A DNA stretch of 64,000 nucleotides from NCBI GenBank assembly GCA_030374765.1, contig JARGXX010000088.1:2480001-2544000 (forward strand). The letters run 5' to 3'. The notes beneath the pieces were generated by a model that saw only the letters and a program-made list of their open reading frames with translations, was not told the origin of the DNA and did no database searches. Positions 31,080-44,479 of this stretch are shown piece after piece. How positions within the stretch are numbered: position 1 is the first letter of the stretch; each line of letters opens with the position of its first letter. The position numbers and the translations under genes are program-made. This DNA is from Agarophyton chilense (lineage: Eukaryota > Rhodophyta > Florideophyceae > Gracilariales > Gracilariaceae).

Positions 31080-31900
31080 CACCAATATTCCCCAAGTGTA
31101 TTCGATAAAGTTTAGGTCAGTAAGGCGCGATGGTTATTCCATAACAAACATATTTGAAGAATTAAACCACTGCTTCATAGAATTCTTATGCATCAGTGGC
31201 ATTATCTTCATAAAAATTTAAATTCTTCTTGTACTTACAGTATGCACACGAAAGCAAAAAGTGTTCTAGAACCTTATCATACTTTTTAGATCCCAAATTA
31301 CACCAAAAAGAAGCGGTATTAGTTGCTTTTTTAGTAAAAAGTCCAATGGAAACCATATACGATGCCTCTCCCAAATATTATGTCACAAATAGCTTCTTTA
31401 ATTTTGTAAATCATGCCAATGAAATTTTTATTGAAATCTGGACCATCAAGGTTGAACTTCTTTTTGTCGGGAAAGATAACCTTATTCAGTGTAGTGTTTC
31501 AGTAGGCTTATTACCACACCATTTTAATGGGTTGTTCTTTTAATAGTGTTTCAGAAAAACTTTTCCTCGTTTTTTTGTTCTTGAACAAAATTTGACAGTT
31601 AACTACATGATATTTATTACATCTTGATAGGAGCAATATCATATTTTTGACCATTGTCCTGCAAGATGAATTGTTACAGAACAGTTCCCTCTTAAATCCA
31701 CTCTTATCGGCTGCAGAAAATGAAGTAAAACGATCGTTCGAACAACTTCTTCTGTAGGTTCTACCTTTTTTGATGAAGTTTTTGATTGTTTTCGGGTTGT
31801 GCTTGATGGTTAGGGCTATATCTGCGAGATTCATACACTGATCTACAAATTTCATGATTTTCAGCTGTTCAGAGCGTGTCAGAGGTGGGTCACGAGCCAT
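31080..31900 (-). pseudogene. Tc1/mariner-type transposase remnant
   Basis: The N-terminus at 31,900 (MARDPPLTRSEQLKIMKF, then DIALTIKHNPKTIKNFIKKG) is the paired-like helix-turn-helix of Tc1/mariner transposases. In the next frames the catalytic core is recognisable: KVIFPDKKKFNLDGPD (family form SDEKKFNLDGPDG), and NLNFYEDNATDA, matching the second catalytic Asp region. Stops and frameshifts interrupt it. I could not delimit terminal inverted repeats, so the element's ends are unknown. Confidence 0.75.
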
Positions 31901-32537
31901 ATTTGAGCTATTGATTATATAAAGGATATACTTTTCAAACAGTGTTTCGGACTTCGTGGAGTTTATTCTGTGTAAAATGTGCTCTACAGTAAATGAAACC
32001 CCTTTTTTGCGCAGTTTTTTTAAGGGATATATTTTTGAAATTCACTGTACATGTGAAAGAAAAACGAAAGCCTTACCATACACTTACGCGTAACGACTCG
32101 CGATTACCCAACAGCCCATATTCCGGTGACTTACCAAAGAGTTTGCGTTACAACTCCTCGGATAGCCGCGTTTATATGTTTCAATTGGTCATAATTGCGC
32201 TCTTTAGACATTTTAAACCACTTTTGCAAACATTTCACAACACAAAAGTGGCATTTTAATTTCATGACGGACGTACTTTCATTTATCTGTACTTTTCGAC
32301 CGTGCTTTTACTTGTCTTTTCACAGTCTAACGAAGACAACAAGGCATACGAACCCGTTTCTAATTGTTAAGAAGGCTTGAATCTGTGCTCTGCGGGTCCA
32401 CACAAAACCTTTACGACACAGCGTTCATAAAGCCAACTACACGATTAAAGCACCCATCATGTTCGACTGATGTGTGTTCCCTTCTCGGAAGTACAACAGA
32501 AAAGCTTGACCTAATATGTGAGTAAAATGATTTGGTA
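31901..32537. other. Unannotated AT-rich stretch
   Basis: No supported gene. ORFs of 60-90 codons show no recognised motif. Part may belong to the flanks of the mariner remnant. Confidence 0.4.
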
Positions 32538-33369
32538 TCATTTCTTCCCAGCAACCCAAATTCCCGATGAACCCTTTGCCAGCGTATTGCTGTCTACATC
32601 ATGAAGAATCTCGCAATCTACTGTTGACCGGAACTCAACTTCCCACATTTCGTCTACATACCCATAAATGCAGTGCTCCGCCTGATTTCCCTCCGCTTGC
32701 ATCCATAAGACCTTCTGGCAATGTTGACCTTCATTAAAATGGGCGGCTATGCAATTATTTTGGCGCACCTGTCCTGTTTTTCGCATTTTCCTTTTCTTTT
32801 AGGCTTCAATTTATTCCAATTCCCAAAGGTTCACCATTTATTTCAATTTGGACCATTTTCAGTAGTTTAGGTCACTCTGTATATACAGTTCCTTCAACAC
32901 TATGCAGCTTTTCTTCGAGATAGCACACCCCAGGCGCTATTCGGGATCCCAGACCTATCGAAAAGCTTACCTCACTTCTTCCCCAGCGTCGCATTTTCAT
33001 TGTCTTCTCGGTTTCCCAGTTCCTGCGTCCACGCACATCTTCCAAATTACTATTTTTGGGTGTTAACATGGCTTCAAGCTTCTCGTGTAAGCCTCCTTTG
33101 AGCTTCTGAAACCCAAATTGTTTGTAGCCCTTATGATAAAGACTGGGTTTACAATCGCTTCTGAGCTTCACCATAGTGACAGTCTCCCCAAGCAATCTTT
33201 CCATAAGGAATTGGAAGGTGCCCGTAAGCGGCCCGCAGTCCTCCAAAATATCTGGAACATGGATAATCGCATGCGTTGCAGGGATCAGAAAGAAAGCATG
33301 ATTATCATCGACGTAGAATAAGTCATCAAAACTTGCCCGAGTTTGGCCCGCTATCCAGCGAAACTCCAT
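32538..33369 (-). pseudogene. Possible CACTA (tnp2/DUF4218-like) transposon fragment
   Basis: A 165-codon ORF (33,369-32,872) contains ATHAIIHVPDILEDCGPLTG then FQFLMERLLGETVTMVKL. This resembles the His-Leu-Pro, Gly-Pro-Leu, Phe-Glu-Arg pattern seen C-terminal to tnp2 transposase in CACTA elements. A second fragment (32,786-32,538) follows in a broken frame, with HCIYGYVDEMWEVEF. The match is by motif memory only; it could be another domesticated or unknown protein. Confidence 0.4.
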
Positions 33370-36300
33370 GGTCTTCCCGATTTACCGAGTCGGGTCAAAT
33401 GCGATATGAAGAATGTTCGACTTGAACGACCAAAACAGCTGCAGCTTTGTATCGACTCAGATACCCGACATCACTCCAGGCCCGGAAAACATGGCGAATT
33501 TCTTGTACTTCTTTGCTTTAAAAAACCTGAGATCTCCGACGCCGAGCTGTACTCGCCCAAAGGTTGACAGAACTGTAGCATTTGGGATGCATATGGAATC
33601 GAATGATCTAAAATGATCGAAGTCGATATACAGCATTCAGAAGGTATTCTTGCTCCTGTAGTCGGTAACGAGATGTTATGAGAAGAATAATTCAGGGAAA
33701 ATTTGGAAATTAAGATAAATTTAATAGCACTGTACTACTGTACACTTGTACAGTGTGACCACCAACTACTTAATTCGTTTATTTTAGAACAATTATTTTG
33801 TGGCACACCGCAGTGTAGACATTACAATACAGTAACCCATATGCCTCCTGGCACAATAATGGGCACTCGGCTCAGGGTGAAGAATGCAAAGACCAACCAA
33901 CAACCAATTTACCACTATCTTGGTGGTCACTAGGAATCCTAAAGTATCCATCGACAAAGGAGCACTTATAGCCTCTGTGCTAATCGCATTGACCTGTAGC
34001 TCTTGTTCCAAGTATATCCTTCCCTTTCGCGCTGTATACCGCTGTCGTCATTGTTTGTTTTGTGTGTTGTTTTAGTTGTTTCGTTTTTCTTTCTGTGAGT
34101 GCACAAGGGTTATCGAGCCGATCTCGTGTGTCTTACATACCGCCGTACTCGGAATCTTCTCTCGTGTCTACACGCACAGTTCCTTCCCTCTAGCTTCCCT
34201 GATCACCCTATTCGAAACACCTTTTTCCATCTTTTAAGAACAGTCGCTCGCAAGGCGAAGTCTGCTTCCTGCAATGTTTTCCGTTCAAATCCACCCGATA
34301 TCTAGAACCTTACAATCCCCCGTGAAATTCCACAGTTTTCGACTTCGTTCATGTTCATACCAGATATTTCATCTATACCACAAGAGTTACTGCAATCAAG
34401 GAAATCGAAACCGTTCTCGCTGGTTAGGAGACTATGCCCAGGAACTGAGGTACTTGCAGAGAACGTGCAGGGCCCGGATTATTCACGTTAAGTCTCTCTG
34501 GAACAGTGCAGATTGGGAGTTGGTGACGTCTCTATAGCGTCGGGGACCTTCCGGTTATCTTCAGAGCGATCTGCTAAATCCTGTTCTACATATAGTGCAG
34601 AGCACACCTCTTGATGCGAAAGCAAATTTATCTGAGCCCCTGAATGTTCTGCAGGCGGAGATGCAGAAAAATTTACAGGCTTTCGAGAGTTACCATGAAG
34701 TTGGTATGCTGGGAGGCGGTGCCTTCGAAAGCGAAATCACTCGGATCCTGAAGAAGAGCTGTCGGTACCTGTCTGCATACTGTTTTTTAAGCTCTCGTTC
34801 TCACTCATGGTGGTGATATGGAGGTAAGAAGCGAGGTCCCGGGCACAAAAGCTCATACGATCGTACGGGTCAGTAACCGCAACAAAAACAACAGTCATGT
34901 GTCAGGAAGGCGTGCATGCTGTCATGAAAACAGTGGACACGCCCACGTAAGCGTTTCATATCTACTTGGCGGCAAGTACATTATAGATCTCTCTTCAGAC
35001 GTTTAAGCAACCCATATTGTACGAACAGACGTACATCGTGCGCAATGAGCTCCACGCATTTTTGGTTAGCCTCTGTTCCAACTGAGACGAAACCTGTTTC
35101 TCTTCGTAACAGGTACAGAATACAGGGGAGAAAGATGAAATGTTAGAGCCTAATGTGCCAGAGCATTTCCAGCGAAGGACGTCAAATCGTATTGTCCTCA
35201 GTCCAACAAAAGAAATATCATTGACCAATATCTCAAGCCGTACCGTGTTTTTGTTCCCCTTGCCCACACGTTATTGAAGGTCTGCAGCACCCCAGCGAAG
35301 GAATTTCCATTGTCAGGATGCCCCCCTTACCCTCGGTTCTGGTAGGTTTGCACCAGAACGAAAATGCAAATCAAGAACTAGAAGAATGCCAAAGAAATCA
35401 TCTCATGGCTGAGCACCAATCGGGGCAAACGAGACTCAGAACGCCACCAGAGCACGCCACCCTCTTTGAAGAAGGCGAAACGTCACCGAAATCTCTTTCT
35501 TGGGTTGAGGGAAGCCCATTCACAAAAGATTGCCTGGAACACTTGCTGCCGTGGATTTGGAGAGCGGGCGGAAAAACGGTGAGCTCAGGAAAAGATCCCA
35601 GCGACCTCCACGTGTAGTCATGAGCTGGATATACTCCCAGTACTGTCAACATCCGTATCATACCAAGACTACCTTCAGCACGTCTGCTGTCAATGACATC
35701 CTGCAAAGTATTTTGTATGCACTGTACCCTTCTCAATTTGGAATACCAAGAAGCACTGTTAAGCACAAATCCTTTCTAAAAAACATTAAGAAGCTTTTCG
35801 CCATGTTCGAAAAAGCTTCGAGGCTTTATTCGGGATTTTACTGTATTATCGCGAAAATTGGGGTGTCACAAATTTTTTGAAGCGAACACTAACCCGTGAT
35901 AGAATTTTTTGGGTTGCGGACTCTCGGAATTCTACTATTACATGTCCCACAAACCAGAGATGTGCCACGCCGCGAAGAGCCCACGGGTGGAGATGGAATT
36001 GATGGCATGAAACATTCCGGACAAGATACAAGCCTTACTTCCCACGTCTGACATGAAGCAAAACAAGCATCTGTTCACCGGAGAGTTGAAATTATCGTAG
36101 AACATACTCTTATCTCTGCAACCGATACTCGTGATGAGACACAAAACAGTGTGCAGATGTGTGAAACTGAATCAACAAACGCAACAAAAGCAACCAGGGG
36201 CAGGGACAGAGGCCATGGAATCCGCATACCGTCCTGTCATGTTAGAGAGAGGTCTCCCAGCTGCACAACAAATGTGGGCAGAGGAGGGATGCCCATTGTC

Positions 36301-36969
36301 AAGAGACGGTGCAGAGAAGGATTGACAAGGCGGCGCTCGGGTGCCCGTGGTGCCCCTGGTGAGTTGGGCGGAAACAGCGGCTATGCCGGCCGCTAATCTG
36401 TTTTTCAAAATAGTTTAATTTCGACAAGAAAAGGACTGAAGCCAATGAACTTGTTCATTTCAGGCGGAGCAGCGTAAGCTGTGTATGGTAGAGTATAGGA
36501 CATGAGGGTTTTCGTCCACAAAAGGAGTGGGAGAGAAAAACCGCAATGCTATTATTGGAAATACAAAAGATGAGAATGGCGATTTTTTCGCCCGAGCTGC
36601 CGTTATGGGCAAAAGTGGTATCCTATTTTTGACTGAGAATATCGGGCGTACGGTTATAGCATCTCCACTGGTAGTTTATTTGCGCGTTCCTACCAAAAAA
36701 ATGGATATAGAATTCGATTTCTTCTCCCACCGCGTGCAATTAAAGTTGAGTTCTAAATTTTTTTCTGGAAATGGAACGTCACTTCCCCACATCGCGATCA
36801 AAATTTGTGGCAAAGAGACATCGCGATCCAACCTCTGAGTTCTGTATTCTCCTTGAGATTAGTGACCCTGCTTGCTTCTCCCCTCTTTGTCTTCTTCCCG
36901 CCCAAGGAGAAAAAAACCGAAAGTCTTTTTCTGCGAGATTAACGGCCTCGTAAAAGTCATTCTGGCCCG
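33370..36969. other. Long stretch with no recognised gene
   Basis: About 3.6 kb. Short ORFs on both strands (60-122 codons, for example 35,318-35,617 plus and 35,398-35,766 minus) overlap one another and carry no recognisable motif. No LTR-like repeats shared with the rest of the window were noticed. Probably decayed transposon DNA. Confidence 0.4.
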
Positions 36970-37951
36970 GTGAGCTTCATCTTCAAATTATTTCATCAGC
37001 TTTTATCTATCAGTGCCACAACAGTTTTGACGTTTCCAACGCAGCGATCCAAGATTTTCGGCTGGAAGTTTAAATGTTTGTACGTGGATCATTCTGCTCT
37101 CAGATTCTCGGCTTTCGAATGCAGGATGTGTGCCAGCCGAGCGTGGACAGCAGAAGAAATGGTGGGGGCCTGTAAAGCATATGTCGTGGCATCGGAAGAT
37201 CCACGCAGCGGTAGGAGGGAAAAGAATCAATTGTTCTCTAGTCAAGTCTTTGAAGCATACCGAAAGAAAATGGTCACAGTCCACAGACAAAGTCCGGCTA
37301 TTGTGCATGAGCCGAAACCTGACAAGCTCTCCGTCAGAAGAGGACATCCTTCGAGCAGCTACTGCAGCTTACAACAAAGAAGCTAATGTTAGTCAAACTT
37401 ACACCTTCTTTAAATACAGCGCGGTTAACAGCGGTGCAGACTATCCGTTCGTAGACGCTCTGTCGTTTCTTCTCAAGACACACATGGCTGGCAATACGTT
37501 ATGCTGTCCAAAGAAAAGCAGTCTACTGTATCCACGCCGGCTACCATATTACGTGCTGATGAAACGCAAAGTGGGAACCGGCAGTGAAAATAGCTCGCCA
37601 GGATCTGTGCGAGACAAGTCCGACTCTATCATTCAAGCTGGAGGGCTTGCTCGGCGTCAACGTCCGACAGACACTAAACGCGCCTTAGAACATTCACGTC
37701 AGATTGCCTCTCTAAAACGGTAACCTGAGGGAATCGAGAGAATGGCAGAGGTGGCGTTGATGCGAACAAGGATTGCGGAAGAAGCAGCAATCATTGATTG
37801 CCTTGTTTTCAATGGCGGCGGCAAACCCTGCCTTGAAAGCACGATTTATAATCCTTTTACAGGAAAAAGCTGTAGAAGCCTTCGAGCAGCAGTCAGAACG
37901 CAACAACTTATAGCTTTCACGCCTACCTGCATGGAACGATACCGTTGTTGA
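36970..37951 (+). pseudogene. PIF/Harbinger-associated SANT/Myb-like protein remnant
   Basis: RAWTAEEMVGACKAYVVASE, then VFEAYRKKM, is the trihelix/SANT-like DNA-binding domain of the second protein of Harbinger elements. A frame change near 37,300 leads to SPSEEDILRAATAAYNKEAN and TYTFFKYSAV, then a stop at 37,721-37,723, after which the same frame continues with a helical tail (RMAEVALMRTRIAEEAAII). In active elements this protein helps bring the transposase to the ends. It lies convergent to the transposase remnant. Confidence 0.6.
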
Positions 37952-38389
37952 CATCGGAGAAAATGATGCTCGAGACAATGAGAATTTTAGTGGATTGCCA
38001 TCTCCGACTCCAGATCCTTCTCCACACAAAAAAATATGTCATTTGCGCAAGTGCAATGGGGGGCCCACTTGACCTTTCCGAACCGCATTTGAGCTCTGTT
38101 TCATCAGCCCCATTCCCGACTCCTCAACCGCAAAACCAAACTTTGGGGTCAAATATGAATTTAAAGAAGGTATTAACCTTTGTTTGAATCAAGAACTTTA
38201 CTTCAATAAAAACGATAATGTGCGAGCTACAGGAAAGATCTCCTTCCTGCTGTTTGCACTTTTTACATCGGTGCGATTGTCAGCGCTACCTTCCTAATGG
38301 TTGGTATTAGAAGCGCCATGTGCTTCCCAAATATGGTCTATCGGAGACTATGTTAGTGCCCGTTGCAGTCCTTCAATCCTAACGCTGTC
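37952..38389. other. Gap between the two Harbinger-derived genes
   Basis: About 440 bp with no recognised coding content, presumably the 3' junction between the two convergent transposon genes. Confidence 0.4.
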
Positions 38390-39288
38390 CTAGAAGTACG
38401 TCTCTAAAACCGTAGAAACCGCAAATGACACAGCAGCCCCGAAGGTTATAACAGTTAAGCTATAGTCATGGAAATAGTGGCCCAGACCACAAGCTCCGTC
38501 TCCGTCGTAAAACGATCGCCATTCTTCGACTTTCATATTCTGTAAACAGACGCCCGTTGTCGCAACGTTTCTCATTTTGTGTATTCTCTTAAACTCACAG
38601 TCGCTGGAAACAATTTTGAACCGCCGAAATAACACCCCAAACACTCTTTCGACAGATTTGCGAACACATTTTTGCAGTTGCGCGAACTTCTTCTCTTTTC
38701 GATCATCAGCATTCGGTAGTGACTTGATAAATATTTTCCAAGACGGGTATATACCGTCGGTCAGATAATAAAACCAGGAGTAATGATAGGCAACCATTGT
38801 GTAGCTAAGATCGATATGTGGGAAGGCCCCTGTTAGGATTTCGTTAAAATGCCTGCTGACTTCAAGTATACTGAGATTGTTGAATAACTCCGTCAGTCCA
38901 AATTGAAACGACCATATCCACAAGTGCAATCCACATATTACTTCCATGCGAACTGTTTATGCTCCATCTTTCCATTTCATGATGCCCTGAAGTGCCTTCA
39001 GGTAATTCTTTCACTTCCAACCAGCACATTACAGGCAACTTAGACACCCTGCGAAGCCAAAATCTTTAAAGGACTCTTCAATATTAGGAATATCGACCCA
39101 GAAATGTTGAACAGATCATCCGCAAGATCCCCTGTAATACCATATGCTAACTTCCCGGGAGCACGTATCACCTTAAGCAAAGCAGTGATACCTTGTTTTC
39201 CACAAGCATCTGGTTGGAGCCTCTGGCTCAGATAGGAAGATCTTGGAATCACGACAATTAGTGTATGAATAAAAAGGTCTTTCGACAT
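38390..39288 (-). pseudogene. PIF/Harbinger (plant transposon protein, DDE) transposase remnant
   Basis: The N-terminal piece (39,288-39,040) has GKQGITALLKVIRAPGKLAY and ADDLFNISGS, the family's GASxxQKxxAALRxLAYG-like start. A broken middle follows (39,047-38,862). The C-terminal piece (38,947-38,390) reads MEVICGLHLWIWSFQFGLTE, YLTDGIYPSWKIFIKSL and QKCVRKSVERVFGVLFRRFK, which is highly typical of this DDE superfamily. Frameshifts separate the pieces. The target preference of the family is a three-base TWA duplication; the ends were not found. Confidence 0.8.
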
Positions 39289-41371
39289 ACGGAAGCATCT
39301 TTTGAAGGCTGCATGGGGCTGTTATGGACCATTAAAAAAAAGTCCAGGAGGGTGGAGATGTTCAGACAAGAAGTATTTCTTTTCTTATTTTAAATTGCCT
39401 GTGGAATAGTTTCGAGGAATGTTGCCCGCTCGACCAGGCAACGAACCGCCACGTTTGACTCGTTTCTGTGTCACAAATGCGAAACTAATTATTTGGGGTC
39501 ATCTCGCACCTGTCATCTAGTCAGTAGAAGTATTGTCTTCTTCCGACCAAGAAGAAGATTTAAAACATAGTGGAGCCATGATTTTATTGAAACAAAGACA
39601 AAGAAGAAGAGCTGATAGAAAGCGGAGCTTTGATAAGGACAGAACGGGGATGGCGTGATTTCTAGGCTGCGCGAGAGAAGCGTGACGGAACTCCCGTGCA
39701 CAAAGAAAAACCTCAATCTTTTCAAAGCAAGCCAAAAGAACGCGATTTTGTCTCAGGTCACACATAGTGGGTACAAACAGAAATAGTGTAGCCCAACCAA
39801 AAAGGAGCGATTAGAAATGATAGTACATCGTCGGCAATAGATAAGAACCAGCGCTCGCCTTTGTCTGGAAGTAAGTGGGACATGTGAGGTTCGAATGAAA
39901 AGAGACGGGAGCAGTCGAAAGAGGACGTAAAACAGTTGTCAGAAACGATGAAAACGCGGCAAATCGTGAGGAAACGGCATAAGAGAAGTGGCAGCTGCAA
40001 TGCCGCTCTTGAGAATGGCTTGCCGACACCAGACAGCAGGCGGAGGCGCGAAAAGGGACGGCAAAAGAGAGTAAAAGCGACGGCGTCGATCGAGACAGAG
40101 GCTGGGGGGCGCAGGACAGCACGCAGGAGCGCGAAAGGTGGCGTTGGGTGCTCAGTTTACGGCAGCATGGGAAGGCCGAGGAGTGACCAGCCAATTTCTC
40201 CTGAATATTAGAAAGCGAGGGCGGTGGGAACTCCAGATTCAACAAGTTTGAATCCGAAAAAGGATTTGGGGTGAGAAAAAAAGAATGGAACAAACCTGTA
40301 ATGTTCCGACATTTGTCGTATTTATAACGCGCAAGTATAATTTCATTGGAGATGCTCTAACCGTAGAGGTTTCATTTATATATGCCTGATTTGCTGAAAA
40401 ACGCCGGGGCAGCGTTGGTAAGTTGACAGTATATCTTTTTGTACAATAGCGCAACTGATCGTATGTCTATTATATATCGCTCGTGACGATCAATCATTGG
40501 GTTACTCTGAACAAAATACATACGCCTATTGCGGGCATATCGTGAACAAGTTGCAGTAAGCAACTTAAACAAAGAGAATATACATGTTGAGATGCCCCCA
40601 TGATAGGGAGTGACAGAGACGTGAGGGAGGGAAGGAAATAGATATGAGGAGGGGACAGTGCCGTGAAGCCCTGTAAGTGCTGCAACAAAGTAGCGCGCGC
40701 CCGACGTCCCCGGTCCAAGGTATGCGACGCTCGGCATGGCTGAAAGCGGCATTACAGCTGCTCGCTACTCCCCATAACACCTTCACAAGTATACACCCCT
40801 GTACACAACGCCTAATTTCTATCGTCGTTGTAAAGTAAAGATCTCCCACCCCCTTCCTTTCCGGAAGGCACCACCGTCGTCGCTCGTTTCTTTGTACCAA
40901 GAAATGGGTCTCTGTGTCCACCCGCCACTGTAAATTGGCCCGGTGATTGGCACTGATATTTGCTCCTAGTGTGCGCTAGCCATATTGCGTCACACCATCC
41001 CTCGAAGAGATCGGCGATGTTATAAACTCTCTTCGCATAAACTCCAAGCAAGTACATTGCTTAGTCTAGCTCATCATCAGTGCGCACAGGAATTTGTTTT
41101 CAGAAACATGAGCAGCTTCGGAACGACAGATAGCTCATCTCAATAAACGTAATAGCGGCGTAGAACTAGAGAAATACAAAGACGTTTGCTACCGTAGAAA
41201 CCTTCGATACAAGTTAAAACCCTGTAGGAGAAAAAACTTCTCACAAGGATAATGTATAGGCTCCCGTATGTTACTGAAGAATAGGAATCTATATTATAAT
41301 AAGATAGGAATTCACAAAACCCTTTTCAGAAACGTAAAAAAGGAAAACGTAGTAAGCATAAGAAAAGTCAG
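39289..41371. other. Stretch with no recognised gene, likely including the 3' end of copia B
   Basis: Overlapping short ORFs on both strands without recognisable motifs. If copia B has a 3' LTR it should lie just left of 41,372, but no second copy is present in the window to define it. Confidence 0.35.
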
Positions 41372-44300
41372 TTATGGTTCGTGATCGAAGCACCTTGTCA
41401 GGATTCCAAACAAAGGAAGAAGCTTTTGTAAGTCTTGGTACGACAATGACTTAGTCAACAGGTCTGCAGGTTGCTGAGAAGATTCTACTTGAAAGAGTTC
41501 AACAACTCCAGAATCAACGAGATCCTTCACATGGTGGAACCAAATATAAATGCGATCATTCTTTTCCGTGAGCTTGTCGTTCTTCACCATGGATCCCGCG
41601 GTTGATCTATCAGTATGCATCTTGACCGGATACAGTTCTGGTTTCGAGATTAAATTTCATTTAAGAACAAGTTCCCAGAACACTCTGCTAAGCCATACAA
41701 CGTTCCGTGCACTCTGTGAAAGAGCGATATACTCAGCCTCTCCAGACGAGAGTGCAATGATACTCTGTCTCTTTGAACTTCACGTAATCGGAGCGTTGTT
41801 CACTTGTACCAGATACTCTGTCGTTGGTCTTCTAGTCTCTCTTCACCCCGCCCAATCGGAATAAAAAAAGGCTTCAAGGGGCCCCTTGCTCATCGACGGA
41901 AATTCCAGTCGAAAATGTTTCGTTCCTAATAAATACTTAATCATTAGCTTCAAAAGCATTGAGTGACTTTGGTTGGGCTCATGGATTTGCCTTGATAGAT
42001 GTGAAGCGGCGTAGGATATGTCAGGGCGGGTGCACACCGCTAATAAATGATGTATCCGACGAGATAGCGGTATAACTTGTGCCCCCTCAGACCAAATACG
42101 GGTTCATCCTTGCACCTATTCCTCAAGTCAAAAGTTATAGGTAGTGGAGTGCGAACCGAATTCGTGTGTCGCAGTCCGTGTTCCGTAGCAATTCGTTCAA
42201 TGAAATTGGATTGATCCAGAAAAATTCCGTCCCTTGAACGAGAAATACTCCAACCAACGAAGAGTTTCGCAGGTCCAAGGCACTTCAATTTGAACGTTGA
42301 CATCATTTGTTCCTTGAATTCAGCCATAAGAGAGTTCTTAGACGAACCAAACATGATTTCGTCATCCACAACGACCACGTTTAGAAATTATCCATCGTCC
42401 GACTTGTAGAGGTAAAGTCTGTGATCGCTCTTCGAATTTTTGAAACCCGTTTGGAGAAGAATCTCATGAAAGAGAGATCCCAAGATTTTACTTGCTTGTA
42501 CCGACCTGTACATTGGCTTGAGATGTTTGCCGACCTTTCCGAAATGATCCGATGTTCCACTGGAGTTAGTACGATGTTCGATAATCAATGGCTTGTCCAT
42601 ATCACCATAAATTTATACGTTGCTAATGTCCATTTTTTCCGGGTGCAAGTCTTTTGCAGCAGCCTTTCCGATGAGCAGGCGAATAATTCATGACTGGCTA
42701 CTGGTGCGTAGATGCCATATGAATTGTAGCCGAGGAAAGGGAGTTGCTTATCTCCTCGAACGACACAGCGAGATTTGTGAAGCTGCTGTTGCATATCAGC
42801 TGTATCCTTGAGAATGAAGGTCCAAAAGTGTGGTATGGCCTTCATATCCGGGGGTCAGTCTACATATTTCCATGTGACACGATCGATCAAGGCGTGAAAT
42901 TCTCGATCAATGGCTTCGGCCCATGTTTTGACCTCGAAGGCTTCCTCGAACGACTTAGAGATGCCCCTACTGATAGTAGAACTTGCCTTTGCAGCCATAA
43001 AATGTATGAGAGAATTTTCCATGTGATCTTAACCCTCATCGTCCCCTTCGAGTTCAGCTTCTCGGCGGCTACGAGAAGTTAAATCGATGAAGTCAGGTAA
43101 GGAAGGCAATCGATACGGTGTGGATGTCCGAAAATATGCCAGGCGGGTATTGATAACTTTATCACACTGTGGCACATAAATGCGCAATAGGGATCTCGGA
43201 CTCTTCATTCCTACGAAGAGTCCAAGTGTCGCGCGTGGTAGAAACCTCTTGTGCGGAGCAGTGCTCGACCGATATATGTAGGCGTGACCCTTCTGTCCAA
43301 ATGGGAGGAGATGCTCCAAGTTCGGTTGTTTACCAGACCAAAGGGAGTGTGGAATGCACATGTTAACTCTGTCACAGGGCAGACTGTACCGTAACCAGTT
43401 TGCGTGACTAATCGCCTCCTCCTAAAGGAGTTCAGGGAGTTTCGAAGCGAATAGAAAGGTTCGGGTTGTTGTCCAGAGCTCCTGGATGAGTTTCTCAGTT
43501 GCACCATTCGATTGATGGGCATAAGGCTGTAAGTACTCCAGGAGTATACTGTTGACTTCAAAAAACTTGAAAAGTTCTTTAGAGTAGTTGTCACTCGCTA
43601 GATCCAATTGAATACGATACATGCAGCAGTTGATCAGCTCGTTCTCGGCAAGTGCTTTGTAGCGGTTGATGTAAAAATCATTCTGTGACTGCTTGGAGAA
43701 GAAGTACACAGTTGACTGTCTCGATTGGTCGTCAAAAGTGGCCAGTTTGTATGATGATCCATTAGATGAAACGGTACTGATCGGACCAGAGCTGTTTATA
43801 TGAGTCAGCTTGAGAGGTTTCTGAGTAACAGACTGCTTCTCGTACAATGGAGCCCGACGTGTTGCGGCTTCCTTGCAAGATGTACAGTCTATCGTCTAAA
43901 TGTCCTCTTTGGTGAAGTGATGAATGCCCTAGGTGGAATGGCATGCCGCGATCAATCGGTTTTGTCCGGGATGTCTGAGCTTTTCATGCCAAAGCTTGGC
44001 GTCGTCTTCGAAAGAGGCGCGAGCTGTAGTGATGTTGTTCCTTGTCACCGGATTGGGTAAGGGATACAAACCGTCGTTGGATCGAAACGAGTAGAGACAA
44101 GTATTATGATTCTTGTCCCAGATCTTCACACCGTCAAAGTAGTCCGTGTGTTCGAAGTCGATCTTCACCAACTTCACAAGTGTGTGGAGTGAGACGAGGT
44201 TGTCAGTGAAAGTTGGCGTGTGCTTTCCTTGATGCAACAAACCGCTACCTATGGGGAGTTTCATTGTTCCAGTCCGACGATAGGAGATAGGCCGCCAAAT

Positions 44301-44478
44301 GTCTCAACCAGTCCACTCTTCTTCTTCTGGTATTCCTATAATAAATCTTTTTTGAAGACAAAGACGGCGTTTGCACCAGAGTCCAACCAAGTTTGCATCT
44401 CTCTGTCGTGGTCGTAAGCACTGGAACGAGATTTTGTGCGAAGAAAAAATCCCACACGCCTGTTAGCGGTGTTTCCAT
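41372..44478 (-). pseudogene. pol: Copia B pol remnant
   Basis: GAG-pre-integrase: AKLWHEKLRHPGQNRLIAA. Integrase core: THINSSGPISTV (the usual first Asp is missing), LASDNYSKELFKFF (second Asp) and SNGATEKLIQELW (Glu). C-terminal integrase: LLPFGQKGHAYIYR. RT: CVVRGDKQLPFLGYNS, then VVVDDEIMFGSS for the Y-V-D-D box. RNase H: AFFYSDWAG, IWFHHVKDLVDSG and QQPADLLTKSLS near the end. Frames change at several places. Confidence 0.85.
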
Positions 44479-44479
44479 T

